A DNA stretch of 64,000 nt from CAZSAT01 sp964604675. Lineage in GTDB: Bacteria > Myxococcota_A > UBA796 > CAJQPC01. Shown here one piece after another: positions 1 through 7,876 of the stretch. The notes beneath the pieces were generated by a model. The model had not been told where the DNA came from and searched no databases. It saw only the letters and a list, made by a program, of their open reading frames with translations. Made by a program: the position numbers and the translations under genes. The number at the start of each line of letters is the position of its first letter. Position 1 is the stretch's first letter. Location of the stretch: NCBI GenBank assembly GCA_964604675.1, contig CAZSAT010000022.1, positions 1-64,000 on the forward strand, given 5' to 3'.

Positions 1-54
1 CGCCCCCGGTGGGTTGGTGGTGCAGAACGGGCGGCAACTACGCTGACACAGGGG

Positions 55-110
55 GAAACTCGAAACTCGAAACTCGAAACTCGAAACTCGAAACTCGAAA
101 CTCGAAACTC
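55..110. repeat. GAAACTC heptamer tandem repeat, 8 copies
   Basis: Eight perfect head-to-tail copies of GAAACTC run from 55 to 110. The unit is 7 bp, so copy-number change would shift any reading frame crossing it, but I find no convincing gene across it. It passes directly into the CTCGAG-rich tract. Confidence 0.95.
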
Positions 111-231
111 GAGCTCGGGCTGGGGTCGAGGTCGAACTCGAGGTCGGACTCGAGACGCGAGACTCGAGACTCGAGCTCGGCTGGGGTCGAGCTCGGACTC
201 GAGCTGCGAGGGCGATCTCGCATCCCCCGGA
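111..231. repeat. CTCGAG/TCGAGCTC-rich low-complexity tract
   Basis: Irregular repetition of CTCGAG, GAGCTC and GGGGTCGAG words; the word GGCTGGGGTCGAG occurs twice. Together with the heptamer array it fills the otherwise gene-free stretch 1-319 upstream of the four-helix-bundle gene. No promoter or RNA gene is recognisable in 1-319. Confidence 0.8.
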
Positions 232-319
232 CCACTCGGGCGGGCCCTGCGGGGGCGGCCCGCCGGGGGCGAGGACCGCCCTCCTCGAACCCACCCGAGC
301 GGTCCTCCACGGAGCGACC

Positions 320-649
320 ATGCCCGCCTACCTCTTCGACCACGAGCAGCTCGACGTCTTCCGCCTCGCCGTCGAGGTCAACCGCTGGTTCGCCTCCGCG
401 CGCTTTCCCGCGGGACGCGCCCACCTCCGCGACCAAGGTCTCCGTGCAACCGACTCGGTGGTGCTCAACCTCGCGGAGGGCCTGCCCAACCGGAGGGAGA
501 AGATGGGGAAGCGCCACTTCCGCATCGCGCTCGGCTCCGCAGCCGAGGCGGCGGCGGTCCTGGCGCTGCTCCCGCAGCTGGAGGGCGCCGACGACACGCT
601 GTGCAAGCTCCGTCGGGTCGGCGCGATGCTCCGGGCGCTGAGCCGGTGA
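320..649 (+). CDS. Four-helix bundle protein (23S rRNA intervening-sequence / IVP family)
   Basis: Protein of 109 residues. It matches the usual pattern of the family: an N-terminal LDVFRLAVEVNRW helix, then LRATDSVVLNLAEGL, then KRHFRIALGSAAEAAAVL and a final helix, close to the usual ~110-130 residues. Known members form pentameric four-helix bundles and are often encoded in 23S rRNA insertions or near mobile elements; the biochemical role is not established. The ATG is preceded by GGAG with a 5-nt spacer. The gene sits alone between a repeat tract and a hairpin-rich repeat, which fits the mobile-like distribution of the family. Confidence 0.8.
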   Translation: MPAYLFDHEQLDVFRLAVEVNRWFASARFPAGRAHLRDQGLRATDSVVLNLAEGLPNRREKMGKRHFRIALGSAAEAAAVLALLPQLEGADDTLCKLRRVGAMLRALSR

Positions 650-706
650 ACCGGCGACGGCGCAACGTGGCCCAGGAGAAGGCCGCCTATCGCACGCTCT
701 GCGCTC

Positions 707-793
707 CACGCGCAGCCCGCAGGCTCCGGCCTCTCTGGCATCTGCGGGCGTTCGGCGGGGCGGTGCCGCCGGACGCCTACGCGGCACAGCCGC
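707..793. repeat. Diverged single copy of the 7.9-8.4 kb hairpin repeat, plus second hairpin
   Basis: Positions 707-760 match the core of the tandem repeat at 7877-8357, including the GCCCGCA (715-721)/TGCGGGC (743-749) inverted repeat. A further perfect 7-bp inverted repeat, GTGCCGC (763-769)/GCGGCAC (781-787), follows. The element fills the junction between two convergent genes, so a bidirectional terminator role is plausible but unproven. Confidence 0.8.
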
Positions 794-1933
794 CTACGCG
801 TCCTGCTTCGCGAGCCAGGTGAGCGCGGCAGGCTGGTCGAGCACGCGGCGATCGAGCTGTTCTTCGCGGAGGGCGGTGAGCAGCTGACCCATCCTCGGGC
901 CTGGCGGCACGCCCGCCGCGCGGAGCTGTTTCCCGCCGAGCAGCTGTGGGAGCGGCTCGCGCAGCACCCCGAGCGCCTCGGCACGGTCCCGAGCCACGGG
1001 ATCCGCCCGGCCGGTCGCCGCGAAGAGCCCCAACGCGACCTCGACCACCACGGTCTCGGCCAGCCGGCAGAGCGCGGCGTCGTCGAGCCGCGCGGGCGGG
1101 TCGTGGAGGACCGCCGCGAGCGCCTCGGCCTCCTTTCGGATGTTGCGTGAGCGGTGACGGCCGAGGTTCAGGGTGTCGACCCAGCCCACGCCCGACGAAC
1201 GCCACAGCAGCAGGGCCCATGCGCCGACGATCTGGTCGTCGAGGGCCATCGACATCCGATCGAGGGTGTCCGATGGGAGCCCATCTCCCAGTCCAGGGAG
1301 GTGGCCGAGAAGGCCCAGCTCCCTGAGGAGCGCGAGCCCGCGGCCGGGTTCCGGGGAGCCGAAGATCCGGTGCAGCTCCGGGCGCTGGCGCTCCATGGGG
1401 ACCGACCGGAGATCCTGGGCGGCACAGATGGCCTTCAGCTCCGGACTCAACCCCAGCCCGAGGGTGACCGAGAACCGAACGGCCCGCAGCGCGCGCAGCG
1501 GGTCCTGGCTGAAGGTCAGGTCGTCCACGTGGCGCAGGAGACCGGACGCGATGTCGTCCAGGCCACCGTGGGGGTCGATCACCTCGGCGCTGAGCGGGTC
1601 CCAGGCCAGCGCGTTGATGCGCAGGTCCCGACGCCGGGCCGCCTCCGCGAGGCCCAGGTGCGGGCGGACCTCGCCATCCACCTGGGGCAGGGCCACGTCG
1701 ATCGCGTCCCGGCCGAGCCGGAACCGGTACACGCCGAAGCTCTTGCCGACGGTCTTCTTCGCCCGGATGAGCTCCGCGACGCGGTCCGACGACAGCCCGT
1801 GCACCTCCACGTCGATGTCGCCGCTGGACCGTCCGAGCACGTGATCCCGCACGCAGCCACCCACCACGTAGAGCCGCCCGCCGGCATCCGACACGCGGCG
1901 CGCCAGGGCCAGGATCCCGCTCGGCAGCTCCAT
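794..1933 (-). CDS. CCA tRNA nucleotidyltransferase / poly(A) polymerase family protein
   Basis: Protein of 379 residues. The N-terminal nucleotidyltransferase head is clear: GGCVRD at residues 25-30 and the metal-binding DID at 39-41, followed by the RRRDLRINAL neck motif and a LRAVRF segment typical of the poly(A) polymerase/CCA-adding superfamily. The expected role is adding or repairing the 3' CCA of tRNA with CTP and ATP in the cytosol. The C-terminal half is less conserved and no HD domain is obvious. The ATG at 1933 follows a GAGAGG-like ribosome site and starts the motif-bearing region; the frame stays open upstream but without homology. It is divergent from the redoxin-like gene. Confidence 0.85.
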   Translation of the reverse strand: MELPSGILALARRVSDAGGRLYVVGGCVRDHVLGRSSGDIDVEVHGLSSDRVAELIRAKKTVGKSFGVYRFRLGRDAIDVALPQVDGEVRPHLGLAEAARRRDLRINALAWDPLSAEVIDPHGGLDDIASGLLRHVDDLTFSQDPLRALRAVRFSVTLGLGLSPELKAICAAQDLRSVPMERQRPELHRIFGSPEPGRGLALLRELGLLGHLPGLGDGLPSDTLDRMSMALDDQIVGAWALLLWRSSGVGWVDTLNLGRHRSRNIRKEAEALAAVLHDPPARLDDAALCRLAETVVVEVALGLFAATGRADPVARDRAEALGVLREPLPQLLGGKQLRAAGVPPGPRMGQLLTALREEQLDRRVLDQPAALTWLAKQDA

Positions 1934-1963
1934 CTCGACCTCTCCGCCCCCGCCCTGACGTGC

Positions 1964-1969
1964 TAACCT
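1964..1969 (+). promoter_or_regulatory. TAACCT -10-like element
   Basis: TAACCT lies 42 nt upstream of the ATG at 2012. The reverse strand of the same word gives TTAGCA about 30 nt upstream of the CCA-transferase start, so it may serve both directions. No clear -35 is seen. Confidence 0.35.
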
Positions 1970-2011
1970 TCCTTCCCCGGCGGGCTGCCGGTCCGGGGTC
2001 GGACACCCCCC

Positions 2012-2539
2012 ATGCTCACGTCCCTGACCACCTTCGCCTTGCTGGCCTCGCCCGCACAGGCCGCCAACCTCACGGTCGGCGATGCGGCGCTGTTGTTCTC
2101 CCTGCCCGCGCTGAACGAGCGCGCCGCGAAGGACGCGGTGGGCTCCGGTCGGGTCGCCCTGTCCGACCTCACGGGGCCGCTGGCCGGCCACCCGGCCGAA
2201 GCCGTGGTGATCTACTTCTTCAGCCGCAACCGCGGCGCCGACGGGCTCGAAGCCCTGGACCGCCTGCAGAAGCGCTACGACCGCGACGGCCTCCAGGTCC
2301 TGGCCATCAACATCGACCGCACCGACTTCGCCGAGCTCTCGGGGTGGGCGGAGAGCCTGCGCCTCGACTTCCCCATCCTGCGCGACCACCACCGCGTGGT
2401 CGCGACGCGGTACCAGGTGCAGGACCTGCCCACCACCTTCGTGATCGACGCCGACGGCGTGGTGTTCGCGGTCGGGCGGGCGAGCGGCCTGGAGTTCGAG
2501 ACCGAGCTCGAGCTCGAGCTCGAGCCATTACTGGACTGA
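2012..2539 (+). CDS. Secreted redoxin/TlpA-like protein lacking the CxxC motif
   Basis: Protein of 175 residues. A signal peptide (MLTSLTTFALLASPAQA) precedes a thioredoxin-like fold with a redoxin/AhpC-TSA pattern: VVIYFFSRN, then LQVLAINIDR, and the cis-Pro loop LPTTFVIDADGVV. At the place where TlpA-type proteins carry WCxxC, this one reads FFSRNRG and has no Cys, so a classical thiol-disulfide reaction is not possible. It may be a structural or binding derivative acting outside the inner membrane. The C terminus is an unusual ELELELELE stretch encoded by GAGCTC repeats. The next gene overlaps its stop. Confidence 0.7.
   Translation: MLTSLTTFALLASPAQAANLTVGDAALLFSLPALNERAAKDAVGSGRVALSDLTGPLAGHPAEAVVIYFFSRNRGADGLEALDRLQKRYDRDGLQVLAINIDRTDFAELSGWAESLRLDFPILRDHHRVVATRYQVQDLPTTFVIDADGVVFAVGRASGLEFETELELELEPLLD
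2500..2525. repeat. GAGCTC hexamer run within a coding region
   Basis: About four copies of GAGCTC encode alternating Glu-Leu at the C terminus of the redoxin-like protein. A 6-bp unit cannot shift frame, so it changes only the length of the tail. Confidence 0.8.
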
Positions 2540-2991
2540 CGCTGGCGGCCGCGCTGGCGGCCCCGACCGCGGCGGTCCTCCTCGACGACAACGCCGCGAT
2601 CCCGCTGTCGGTCGGCCACAAGACCCTGGCCGATCTCGAGAGCTTGATCGGCGACCGCTACACGCTCTTGTCCACCGAGCAAGTGGCGGCGCGGATCGGT
2701 CCACTCACCCCGTCCTGCGACGACGACCCCGGGTGCTGGCAGGCGGTCGCCGAGCAGCTCGAGGTCGCACGGTTGCTCGTGCTCGCGCTGCACGGGCACG
2801 CCGACGCCGACGTGGCCACGGTGTACGTGGTGGACCGCTGGGGCGAGGTCGGCCACAGCCAGGCCACGCTGCCGCGCGGTGGGGGTTTTCCGCCCGAGCT
2901 GGTGGACTGGCTGATGGCGCACCCGCCGCCCGCCGAGCCCGCCGCCGAGCCCAGCGGCTGGTGGGCGCGGCTCCGCCAGCGGCGCGGTTAG
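2527..2991 (+). CDS. Secreted hypothetical protein with a CDDDPxC motif; non-canonical start
   Basis: Reading continues after the redoxin gene in another frame, with a signal-like segment (LTLAAALAAPTAA) and a compact domain: TPSCDDDPGCWQAVAEQL followed by a beta-strand segment, resembling the small Cys-pair domains of CsgG/TolB-like periplasmic sensor proteins in myxobacteria. No ATG, GTG or TTG is placed to include the signal segment. Candidates are ATT at 2527 or CTG at 2536, the latter overlapping the upstream TGA; the first conventional in-frame codon, TTG at 2644, would remove the export signal. About 154 residues from ATT. The tail SGWWARLRQRRG is basic. Function unknown. Confidence 0.5.
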   Translation: MTGLTLAAALAAPTAAVLLDDNAAIPLSVGHKTLADLESLIGDRYTLLSTEQVAARIGPLTPSCDDDPGCWQAVAEQLEVARLLVLALHGHADADVATVYVVDRWGEVGHSQATLPRGGGFPPELVDWLMAHPPPAEPAAEPSGWWARLRQRRG

Positions 2992-3013
2992 CCCTCCCTT
3001 TTCGAGGTCGGCC

Positions 3014-4756
3014 GTGGTCGCGTTCCTGCTCGCCTGTGCCCACGCGCCCCCGGTCCAGGAGGCACCCGTGCCCGAGCTCCATGCCCAAGCCGTCGCCGGG
3101 GTCGAGGACCCGGCCCTCCGCAGCCTGCTGCACGACCACTGGGAGGCCACGATGGCGCGCTACCCGGAGTGGTCCACCCGGCTGGGCGATGGCCGCTACG
3201 ACGACCGGCTCACCGACCGCTCGACGGTCGCCCGCACGCGCTGGATCGCCCAGGAGCAGGCCTGGCTCGATCGCGCCGAGGCGCTCACTCCGGCGACCCG
3301 CGCCGACCAGGTCACGGTCGCGCTGTTCCGCGAAGAGCTGGCCATCGACCTCGCGAAGGACGCCTGCCGCTACGAGCAGTGGGCCGTGTCGGCGCGGAAC
3401 AACCCGCTCTCGTGGGCCTCGTGGTTGCCGGGTCCCCACCCCGTCGACGCGCTGCCGGCCCTGCAGGCGCGCTACCGGGCGCTGCCCGCCAGCTTCGAGC
3501 AGGCGGCGGCCGACCTCCTGAGCGCGCGGGACGACGGCCTGGTGGCCAACGCCGAGAGCCTCCGACGCGTGGTGGAGATGCTCGACCGCGAGCTGGCCCT
3601 GCCGCTTGCGGACTGGGCGCTGGTGACGCAGCTGCCCGACCACACCGACACCGCGCCCTTCCTCGAGGCCCTGGCCGGGCTGCCCGAGGCGGTGGCGGCG
3701 TACCGCAACGTGGTGCGCGACGAGATCCTGCCGCACGGGCGCACGGGCGCCGAGGTCGGGCTCGTGGGCCTGCCCGAGGGCGAGCGCTGCTACGAGCTCG
3801 CCATCCGCGAGTACACCGGCCTGCCGCTCACCCCGGACGAGCTCCACGCGACGGGCCTGCGCGAGCTGGAGCGCGTCCACGACGGCTTCCGCGAGCTCGG
3901 CGAGACCTTGTGGGGCGAGACCGACCTCGAAGCGATCTTCGCCCGCCTGCGCGACGACCCGGAGCTGCGCTTCGCCACGGCCGAGGAGGTGGAGCAGACT
4001 GCGCGCGACGCCGTGGCCCGCGCCGGGGCCGCGCTCCCCCAGGTGCTCGGCGTGGTGCCGGACACGCCGTGCGAGGTGGAGCCGATTCCGGCCTTCGAGG
4101 CGCCGTACACCACCGTGGCGTACTACCGGCAGCCGCCGGGCGACGGCTCGGGCCCCGGCACGTACTTCATCAACGTGCACGCCCCCGAGACCCGCCCGCG
4201 CTTCGAGGCCGAAGCGCTCGCATGGCACGAGGCGATCCCCGGTCACCACACCCAGATCGCGCTCGCGCAGTCCCTCGGGGACCTGCCGGCCTTCCGACGC
4301 TACGGCGGCCACACGGCCTTCGTGGAGGGCTGGGCGCTGTACGCGGAGTCGCTGGCCGACGAGCTCGGCCTCTACACCGGCCTGGAGGATCAGCTCGGGC
4401 GCTACAGCTTCGACGCCTGGCGGGCCGCGCGGCTGGTGGTGGACACCGGCGTGCACGCCCGCGGCTGGACGCGGGAGGAGGCGAAGGACTTCCTGGCGAG
4501 CCAGACCCCCCTGGCGCTGAACAACATCGACAACGAGGTCGACCGGTACATCAGCTGGCCAGGTCAGGCCTTGGCCTACATGACGGGCCGGCTCTGGATC
4601 GAAGAGCTTCGGGCAGAAGCCGAGGCCGCGCTGGGCGAGGGCTTCGACCTGCGGGCCTTCCACGATCGGGTGCTCGGAGGCGGAGCCGTGAGCCTGCCGG
4701 TGTTGCGGGAGGAGGTGGAAGCCTGGGTGGCCGAGCAGGCGAGCGGGTCGCTCTGA
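3014..4756 (+). CDS. DUF885 family zinc-peptidase-like lipoprotein
   Basis: Protein of 580 residues from GTG. It has a very short lipoprotein signal, MVAFLLAC, so it should be tethered to an envelope membrane. The body is a DUF885 domain (PF05960). The HEAIPGHH zinc motif is at about residues 405-412 and the EGWALYAE motif, which supplies a further ligand, at 438-445. Members are putative metallopeptidases; the natural substrate is unknown. No alternative start lies upstream in frame. Its TGA abuts the stop codon of the convergent protease gene with no intervening base. Confidence 0.88.
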   Translation: MVAFLLACAHAPPVQEAPVPELHAQAVAGVEDPALRSLLHDHWEATMARYPEWSTRLGDGRYDDRLTDRSTVARTRWIAQEQAWLDRAEALTPATRADQVTVALFREELAIDLAKDACRYEQWAVSARNNPLSWASWLPGPHPVDALPALQARYRALPASFEQAAADLLSARDDGLVANAESLRRVVEMLDRELALPLADWALVTQLPDHTDTAPFLEALAGLPEAVAAYRNVVRDEILPHGRTGAEVGLVGLPEGERCYELAIREYTGLPLTPDELHATGLRELERVHDGFRELGETLWGETDLEAIFARLRDDPELRFATAEEVEQTARDAVARAGAALPQVLGVVPDTPCEVEPIPAFEAPYTTVAYYRQPPGDGSGPGTYFINVHAPETRPRFEAEALAWHEAIPGHHTQIALAQSLGDLPAFRRYGGHTAFVEGWALYAESLADELGLYTGLEDQLGRYSFDAWRAARLVVDTGVHARGWTREEAKDFLASQTPLALNNIDNEVDRYISWPGQALAYMTGRLWIEELRAEAEAALGEGFDLRAFHDRVLGGGAVSLPVLREEVEAWVAEQASGSL

Positions 4757-7504
4757 CTACAGCTCCTCGCGCGACCACACCCCGTCCTCCCGCCGCGCTT
4801 CCCACGTGGGCCAGTAGCGGAGGTCCAGCTTGAGGGTCTCCATGCGCTCGGTGCCGTCGAGCCCCACCGTCTTGAGCCGCACGGCCTCCCGGTCGGACAT
4901 CGCGGCCACCGACGCGAGGAAGGTGTCGAGGTCCGGCGTGGGCTGGCCGTTGACCTCGAGGATGCGACGGGTCGCGCGCACCCCGTAGCGGTGGGCCGGG
5001 CTCCCGTACCAGTACCAGGTGACGTACACGCCCACGGGGGCGAGGCCCCGCTGGGTCGCCACCTCCAGGTGGGGATCGTGCAGCAACATGCCCGCCCAGC
5101 TCGCGATGTGGTTCACGCCGTCGCCGGGCATCGCCCAGCCGGTCAGGGTGACCTGGCGCACGGCACTCCCCCGCGCCACCGTCAGCCGGACGAAGGGGAG
5201 GAACTGGAGGTGGCGCTCGATCTCGCTGGCGCGGGTGACCGCTTCGCCACCGAGCGCCACGACCATGTCGCCGCTGCGCAGCACCTCCGACGCCGGTGAA
5301 CCGGCCGCCACGCGCACCACGGTCAGCACCTGCCGCCGGTCGTCGTGCGCCTCCAGGCGACGCGCCCAGCGCTCGTCCAGGCCCCGGTCCCGCGCCTCGG
5401 CCAGGGTGATCGGCACCAGCTCGGCGCCGAGGCCGTACACCTCGGGCGCTCCGCCGGCTCGGAAGGCCTCCACCACCGGTCGCACGAGGTCCGCGTGCAT
5501 GCCCTGGAACCAGGCCACGCGCTCGCCCCCGTCGTGGGCCGCGAAGCTCGCCCAGGTGGCCAGCACCCGTCCCCTGCGGTCGGTGAGCGCCCCGCCGAGG
5601 GACGGCGCGGCGTCGTGGATGTCGATCACCTCCAGGTTGCCGTCGGTGAACTGAGGGGGGTCGGCGAGCCCGCTCTCGAAGGCCTCCACCGTCCGGATCG
5701 TGGTGCGGACCGCGCGCACCTGATGGTCGCGCGCGAGCCCGACCTGCCAGACCGTGTCGCCCACCTCGAGCGCCTTGTGGCGGAAGGTGACGGCGGTGAC
5801 CTCGGTGTCGCCCAGGAGCGCCGGGTCGTAGCGGACCACGGCCAGGTTGTGGGTGGGGTGCAGCCAGGCCACCGTGCCGGGCACGCGCACCGCACCGCCG
5901 AAGGTGACCGTGACGTCGCCCAGGTTCACGGGCACCGTGTCGCGGTCGACCAGCACGAGCCCCTGCTCGGCGTCGATCACCAGGCCCGCTCCGAGGTAGC
6001 TCGACCCGGGCACGCCCTCGGTCCGGTACGGCACCGTGAAGCCCACCGCGACCAGGGAGGACGCCAGCCTGCGGGCCGCCCGCGCGCCTTCCGGGGCCGG
6101 GGTGGTGCCCCGCGCCGCCGTCTCGCGCGGCTGGGCTGGCTGCCGGACGTCCTCGCAGGGCCAGTCCCCGCCCGCCTGGGTGCACACCTGGAGGGGGAAC
6201 CAGGTGCGGTCGATCCGCAACACCGCGGTGCGGATGGCGGCCGGATCGTCGAGGGTGTGGAAGCGCACCGGCACGCGGGCGCCCTCGGGTAGCGCGGCCA
6301 CGGCGCCGACCAGGTCGTCGAGGGTGCCCAGGGCCACCCCGTCGAGCTCGTCGAGCACCGCGTCTTCGGGCACGCCGGCGGTGTAGAAGCTGTAGCCGTT
6401 CGCGGCCAGCATGAGGCCGCCCACGGGCACGCCGTAGTGCCGAGCCTTCTGGTAGCTCAGCTCATGGACCAGCCCACCGCCGAGCTCGAGGTAGCGGTCG
6501 GGGGTGATGGCGTGCAGGTCCCCCACGGTCGGCGTGAGCGTCAGGCGCTCGCCGCCTCGCTCGACCTCCAGGGTCACGGCCTCCCCCACCGCGTCGTCGA
6601 GCCTGGACTCCAGGGCCACGAACCCATCGACGGGCTGGCCGTCGATCCGCAACACCACGTCGCCGGGCTCCAACAGCCCATCGGCTGGGCCACCCGGCAC
6701 CACGAGGTCGGTCACGAGCAGGCCCGTGCCGGTCGAGAACGCCCGCGCCTCGGCCTCGGTCGCTTCGCTCAGGCCGAGCCGCCGGAGCTCGTCGTAGGGC
6801 TCGTACCAGAAGCGGGTCTGCAGGGTGCCTCGGCGGACCGGTCGGCCGGCCTGCACCTCTTCCAGGGCGCGCACCACCCGGTCGAGCGGCAGGTAGAAGG
6901 CGCTGGCGGCCATGGTGGCGCCGCCGGCGTTCAGCGCCACCACGCGCCCCTCGACGTCGATGACCGGGCTGCCGGACGAGCCCCCCGAGGTGTTGGAGGC
7001 GGCCTGCAGGTAGAAGGTGTTGAAGTCGCCGTAGCCGCCGCGGCCGTAGTTGGGGGCGTTCCGGTCGAGCCGGGCGAGGGTGGCGTCGAGGATGGAGAGC
7101 TTCTCGCCGGCGTCGTTGCCGACGATGCGGATCTCGGCCCCGACCCGCGCCGTCTCGGGTGCGAGGGGCAGCTCGACGAGGTCCATGTGGCGGACGGCTT
7201 CGGGGTCGAAGCGGAAGAAGCCGAAGTCGTGCACGGGGTCGCGGTAGACGGCCTCGAGCTCGACCTCCTCGTGGTTCTGGAAGATCGCCTCGGCCACCAC
7301 GGGGCCGGGGTGCACCAGGTGCCGGTTGGTGAGGAGCAGCCCGCGCTCGGCGTCGACCACGAAGCCGGTGCCCTGCACCGCACTCGCCCCCTCGGTGTCG
7401 AAGTTCCGGGGCACGGCGACCTGCAGGCTCACCACGGCGGGCACGGCCTGCTCCAGGGTGGTCGACCAGTCGGCGGCGAAGGCGGTCGCCAGCATCAGCA
7501 TCAT
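4757..7504 (-). CDS. Tandem trypsin-like protease / PDZ protein resembling Nma111 and DEG7
   Basis: Protein of about 915 residues with a short export signal (MMLMLATAFA). The first trypsin-like domain has an intact triad: His62 (TNRHLVH), Asp93 (VHDFGFF) and Ser177 (GGSSGSPV). Then comes a PDZ domain (TGLLVTDLVVPGGPADGL) and a PDZ-like segment with YQKARHYGVPVGGLML. A second trypsin-like domain follows in which His is replaced (VDRDTV) and the GNSGG site reads PSLGG, so it should be inactive. PDZ-type segments end the protein. Active-plus-degenerate protease halves with YGVP PDZ-like segments are the architecture of fungal Nma111 and plant DEG7. A periplasmic quality-control protease is the likely role. 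The ATG at 7501 is an alternative start. Confidence 0.85.
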   Translation of the reverse strand: MMLMLATAFAADWSTTLEQAVPAVVSLQVAVPRNFDTEGASAVQGTGFVVDAERGLLLTNRHLVHPGPVVAEAIFQNHEEVELEAVYRDPVHDFGFFRFDPEAVRHMDLVELPLAPETARVGAEIRIVGNDAGEKLSILDATLARLDRNAPNYGRGGYGDFNTFYLQAASNTSGGSSGSPVIDVEGRVVALNAGGATMAASAFYLPLDRVVRALEEVQAGRPVRRGTLQTRFWYEPYDELRRLGLSEATEAEARAFSTGTGLLVTDLVVPGGPADGLLEPGDVVLRIDGQPVDGFVALESRLDDAVGEAVTLEVERGGERLTLTPTVGDLHAITPDRYLELGGGLVHELSYQKARHYGVPVGGLMLAANGYSFYTAGVPEDAVLDELDGVALGTLDDLVGAVAALPEGARVPVRFHTLDDPAAIRTAVLRIDRTWFPLQVCTQAGGDWPCEDVRQPAQPRETAARGTTPAPEGARAARRLASSLVAVGFTVPYRTEGVPGSSYLGAGLVIDAEQGLVLVDRDTVPVNLGDVTVTFGGAVRVPGTVAWLHPTHNLAVVRYDPALLGDTEVTAVTFRHKALEVGDTVWQVGLARDHQVRAVRTTIRTVEAFESGLADPPQFTDGNLEVIDIHDAAPSLGGALTDRRGRVLATWASFAAHDGGERVAWFQGMHADLVRPVVEAFRAGGAPEVYGLGAELVPITLAEARDRGLDERWARRLEAHDDRRQVLTVVRVAAGSPASEVLRSGDMVVALGGEAVTRASEIERHLQFLPFVRLTVARGSAVRQVTLTGWAMPGDGVNHIASWAGMLLHDPHLEVATQRGLAPVGVYVTWYWYGSPAHRYGVRATRRILEVNGQPTPDLDTFLASVAAMSDREAVRLKTVGLDGTERMETLKLDLRYWPTWEARREDGVWSREEL

Positions 7505-7650
7505 GTCGTGTCGTCCTGCTCGGGCGGCGTGCCGCTCACCCGGTGGTCTGCGTGGGGGCCCGAGAGCGATCGGCTCGCTGGGTGACCCGCCGAAATCAGG
7601 CTGCAATCCCCTGGCACGTGATCCTCCCGCCCGTGGCTGGTTCAGCGCGG

Positions 7651-7656
7651 TACACT
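7651..7656 (+). promoter_or_regulatory. TACACT -10-like element of the prepilin gene
   Basis: TACACT lies 27 nt upstream of the ATG at 7684. A GAGG ribosome site (7674-7677) sits between them, so this would be a leadered transcript. No clear -35 is seen. Confidence 0.4.
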
Positions 7657-7683
7657 GGGTGCCTATCCCAGACCGAGGTCGCC

Positions 7684-7860
7684 ATGCGTCGCCGTCGTCG
7701 CCGCGGACAGAGCATCACCGAGTACGTGCTCACGGCCAGCGTGGTCAGCCTCACGATCTTCGCCTCGATGGCCACCTTCCCCGAGGTCATCCAGAACGCG
7801 ATCGACACCACGTCGAACCACCTCGCCACCGAGATGACCACCGGAGGCGTGCAGCCTTAG
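7684..7860 (+). CDS. Flp-type (class IVb) prepilin-like small protein
   Basis: Protein of 58 residues. A hexa-arginine leader is followed by the prepilin motif RGQSITEYVL: cleavage would fall after Gly8 and leave Glu at +5 and Tyr at +6, the hallmark of Flp/TadE-type pilins. A 20-residue hydrophobic stretch follows (VLTASVVSLTIFASMATF). Mature length would be 50 residues, normal for Flp. No tad/cpa genes are nearby, so it is an orphan subunit or a pseudopilin-like protein using a machine encoded elsewhere. The ATG at 7684 with GAGG upstream gives the correct short leader. Confidence 0.75.
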   Translation: MRRRRRRGQSITEYVLTASVVSLTIFASMATFPEVIQNAIDTTSNHLATEMTTGGVQP

Positions 7861-7876
7861 CGTGCGGACTGCGCTG

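Noticed and set aside
55..110. Possible CRISPR array
   Set aside because: Units are 7 bp with no spacers and no cas genes are near.
2012..2991. A single redoxin fusion gene interrupted by a frameshift at the GAGCTC run
   Set aside because: The repeat unit is 6 bp and cannot shift frame by itself, and the downstream frame begins with its own signal-like segment, so two overlapping genes are more likely.
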